This document shows positions 14,516 through 14,838 of a stretch of DNA of 14,838 nucleotides, piece after piece. Where the stretch lies: the NCBI GenBank assembly GCA_945946745.1, contig CAMEWZ010000024.1, positions 1 to 14,838 of the forward strand, written 5' to 3'. The notes under the pieces are model-generated. The model made no database searches, was not told the DNA's origin, and worked only from the letters and a program-made list of their open reading frames with translations. The DNA comes from an uncultured Clostridia bacterium (GTDB taxonomy: Bacteria; Bacillota; Clostridia; Oscillospirales; Oscillospiraceae). The position numbers were made by a program, and so were the translations under genes. How positions within the stretch are numbered: position 1 is the first letter of the stretch; every line of letters begins with the position of its first letter.

Positions 14516-14661
14516 ATGTCTGCTGAATAAGCCACAAAACCGGCTTATTCCCGCACCGTTCGGTGCGTAATTCCATAAAAACGGCTCTTGATAACCGTTT
14601 TTATGGAGTTCAGACAAAAATCCATGCGTATCCAAACGGCATGGCGCACCATGCCATTTGG
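14516..14661. repeat. Four-hairpin repeat, copy B
   Basis: Second, direct-oriented copy of 11394-11538, with the same four stems and a different first loop. It ends 38 bp upstream of the ATPase start, so any promoter for the ATPase/VWA pair must lie in it or beyond it. The remaining 14662-14838 has no gene; a short GGCAACACCGCATAA near 14791-14805 may be part of another repeat cut by the window end. Confidence 0.85.
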
Positions 14662-14838
14662 CACACATTATCATACCTCCCTTTTTCCTGGATTGCAACA
14701 CATGAAATTCCATGACAGGATCGCCTGCCCTGGAAAAGCGGAAGCACCAAGCGGGTTTTGATACGGATATTCCATAAAAAACTTTTAAGGCAACACCGCA
14801 TAAATGCCAAAAACCGCATTATACAGTGGGTGCCAAAT

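Noticed and set aside
14478..14560. Promoter for the ATPase/VWA pair within repeat copy B
   Set aside because: Only a poor TTGTGG-17-ATGATA-like match was found on the minus strand; not good enough to list.
14760..14838. Insertion-sequence end at the right edge
   Set aside because: A short GGCAACACC...GGGTGCC near-inverted pattern is visible, but matches are few and no transposase is present before the window ends.

Overview
This window looks like a chromosomal segment from a moderately GC-rich Bacillota of the class Clostridia, probably Oscillospiraceae/Ruminococcaceae-like. The pointers are the gene order purE-purC-purF-purM, strong GGAGG-type ribosome binding sites, sigma-A promoters, a ZTP riboswitch, a CD1871A-type small CXXC protein and an AbrB/SpoVT-like regulator. 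Genus cannot be fixed from the sequence alone. The protein-coding parts look like ordinary chromosome, but the intergenic parts are rich in palindromic repeats and the middle of the window carries several truncated or fused genes.

Left part (1-4074, minus strand): a de novo purine operon. A canonical promoter (TTGACG-17-TATAAT) drives a leader with a ZTP (pfl) riboswitch and an overlapping intrinsic terminator, then purE, purC, purF and purM, the last cut by the window edge. PurF lacks the N-terminal catalytic cysteine of its glutaminase domain but keeps the PRPP loop and four cysteines at Fe-S ligand positions. A 138-bp element with 26-bp palindromic inverted ends sits between purF and purM.

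Centre left (4138-6626): a minus-strand pair, an AbrB-like regulator followed 1 bp later by an MGT/UGT-type glycosyltransferase, from a promoter whose -10 box lies inside a 9+9 bp inverted repeat. Diverging from it on the plus strand is a cytoplasmic M14 peptidase of the gamma-D-glutamyl-diamino acid endopeptidase type, starting at TTG.

Centre (6627-11051, plus strand): a tightly packed run that looks rearranged. A structured leader precedes a 630-residue protein in which the first half of an HtrA-type protease (His and Asp present, Ser lobe absent) is joined in frame to a sensor histidine kinase. Then come a DMT/EamA transporter, a redoxin without signal peptide or ribosome binding site, a 49-residue CXXC membrane protein, and a 4Fe-4S membrane protein cut off after its first cysteine cluster.

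Right part (11052-14838): about 800 bp of nested repeats (42-bp imperfect inverted ends, a heptamer-array element and a row of six hairpins), then a minus-strand MoxR AAA ATPase/VWA gene pair with a 4-bp ATGA overlap. A second copy of the four-hairpin repeat lies just upstream of that pair, so the pair is flanked by about 145-bp direct repeats. No tRNA, rRNA, CRISPR array, transposase or phage gene was recognised.
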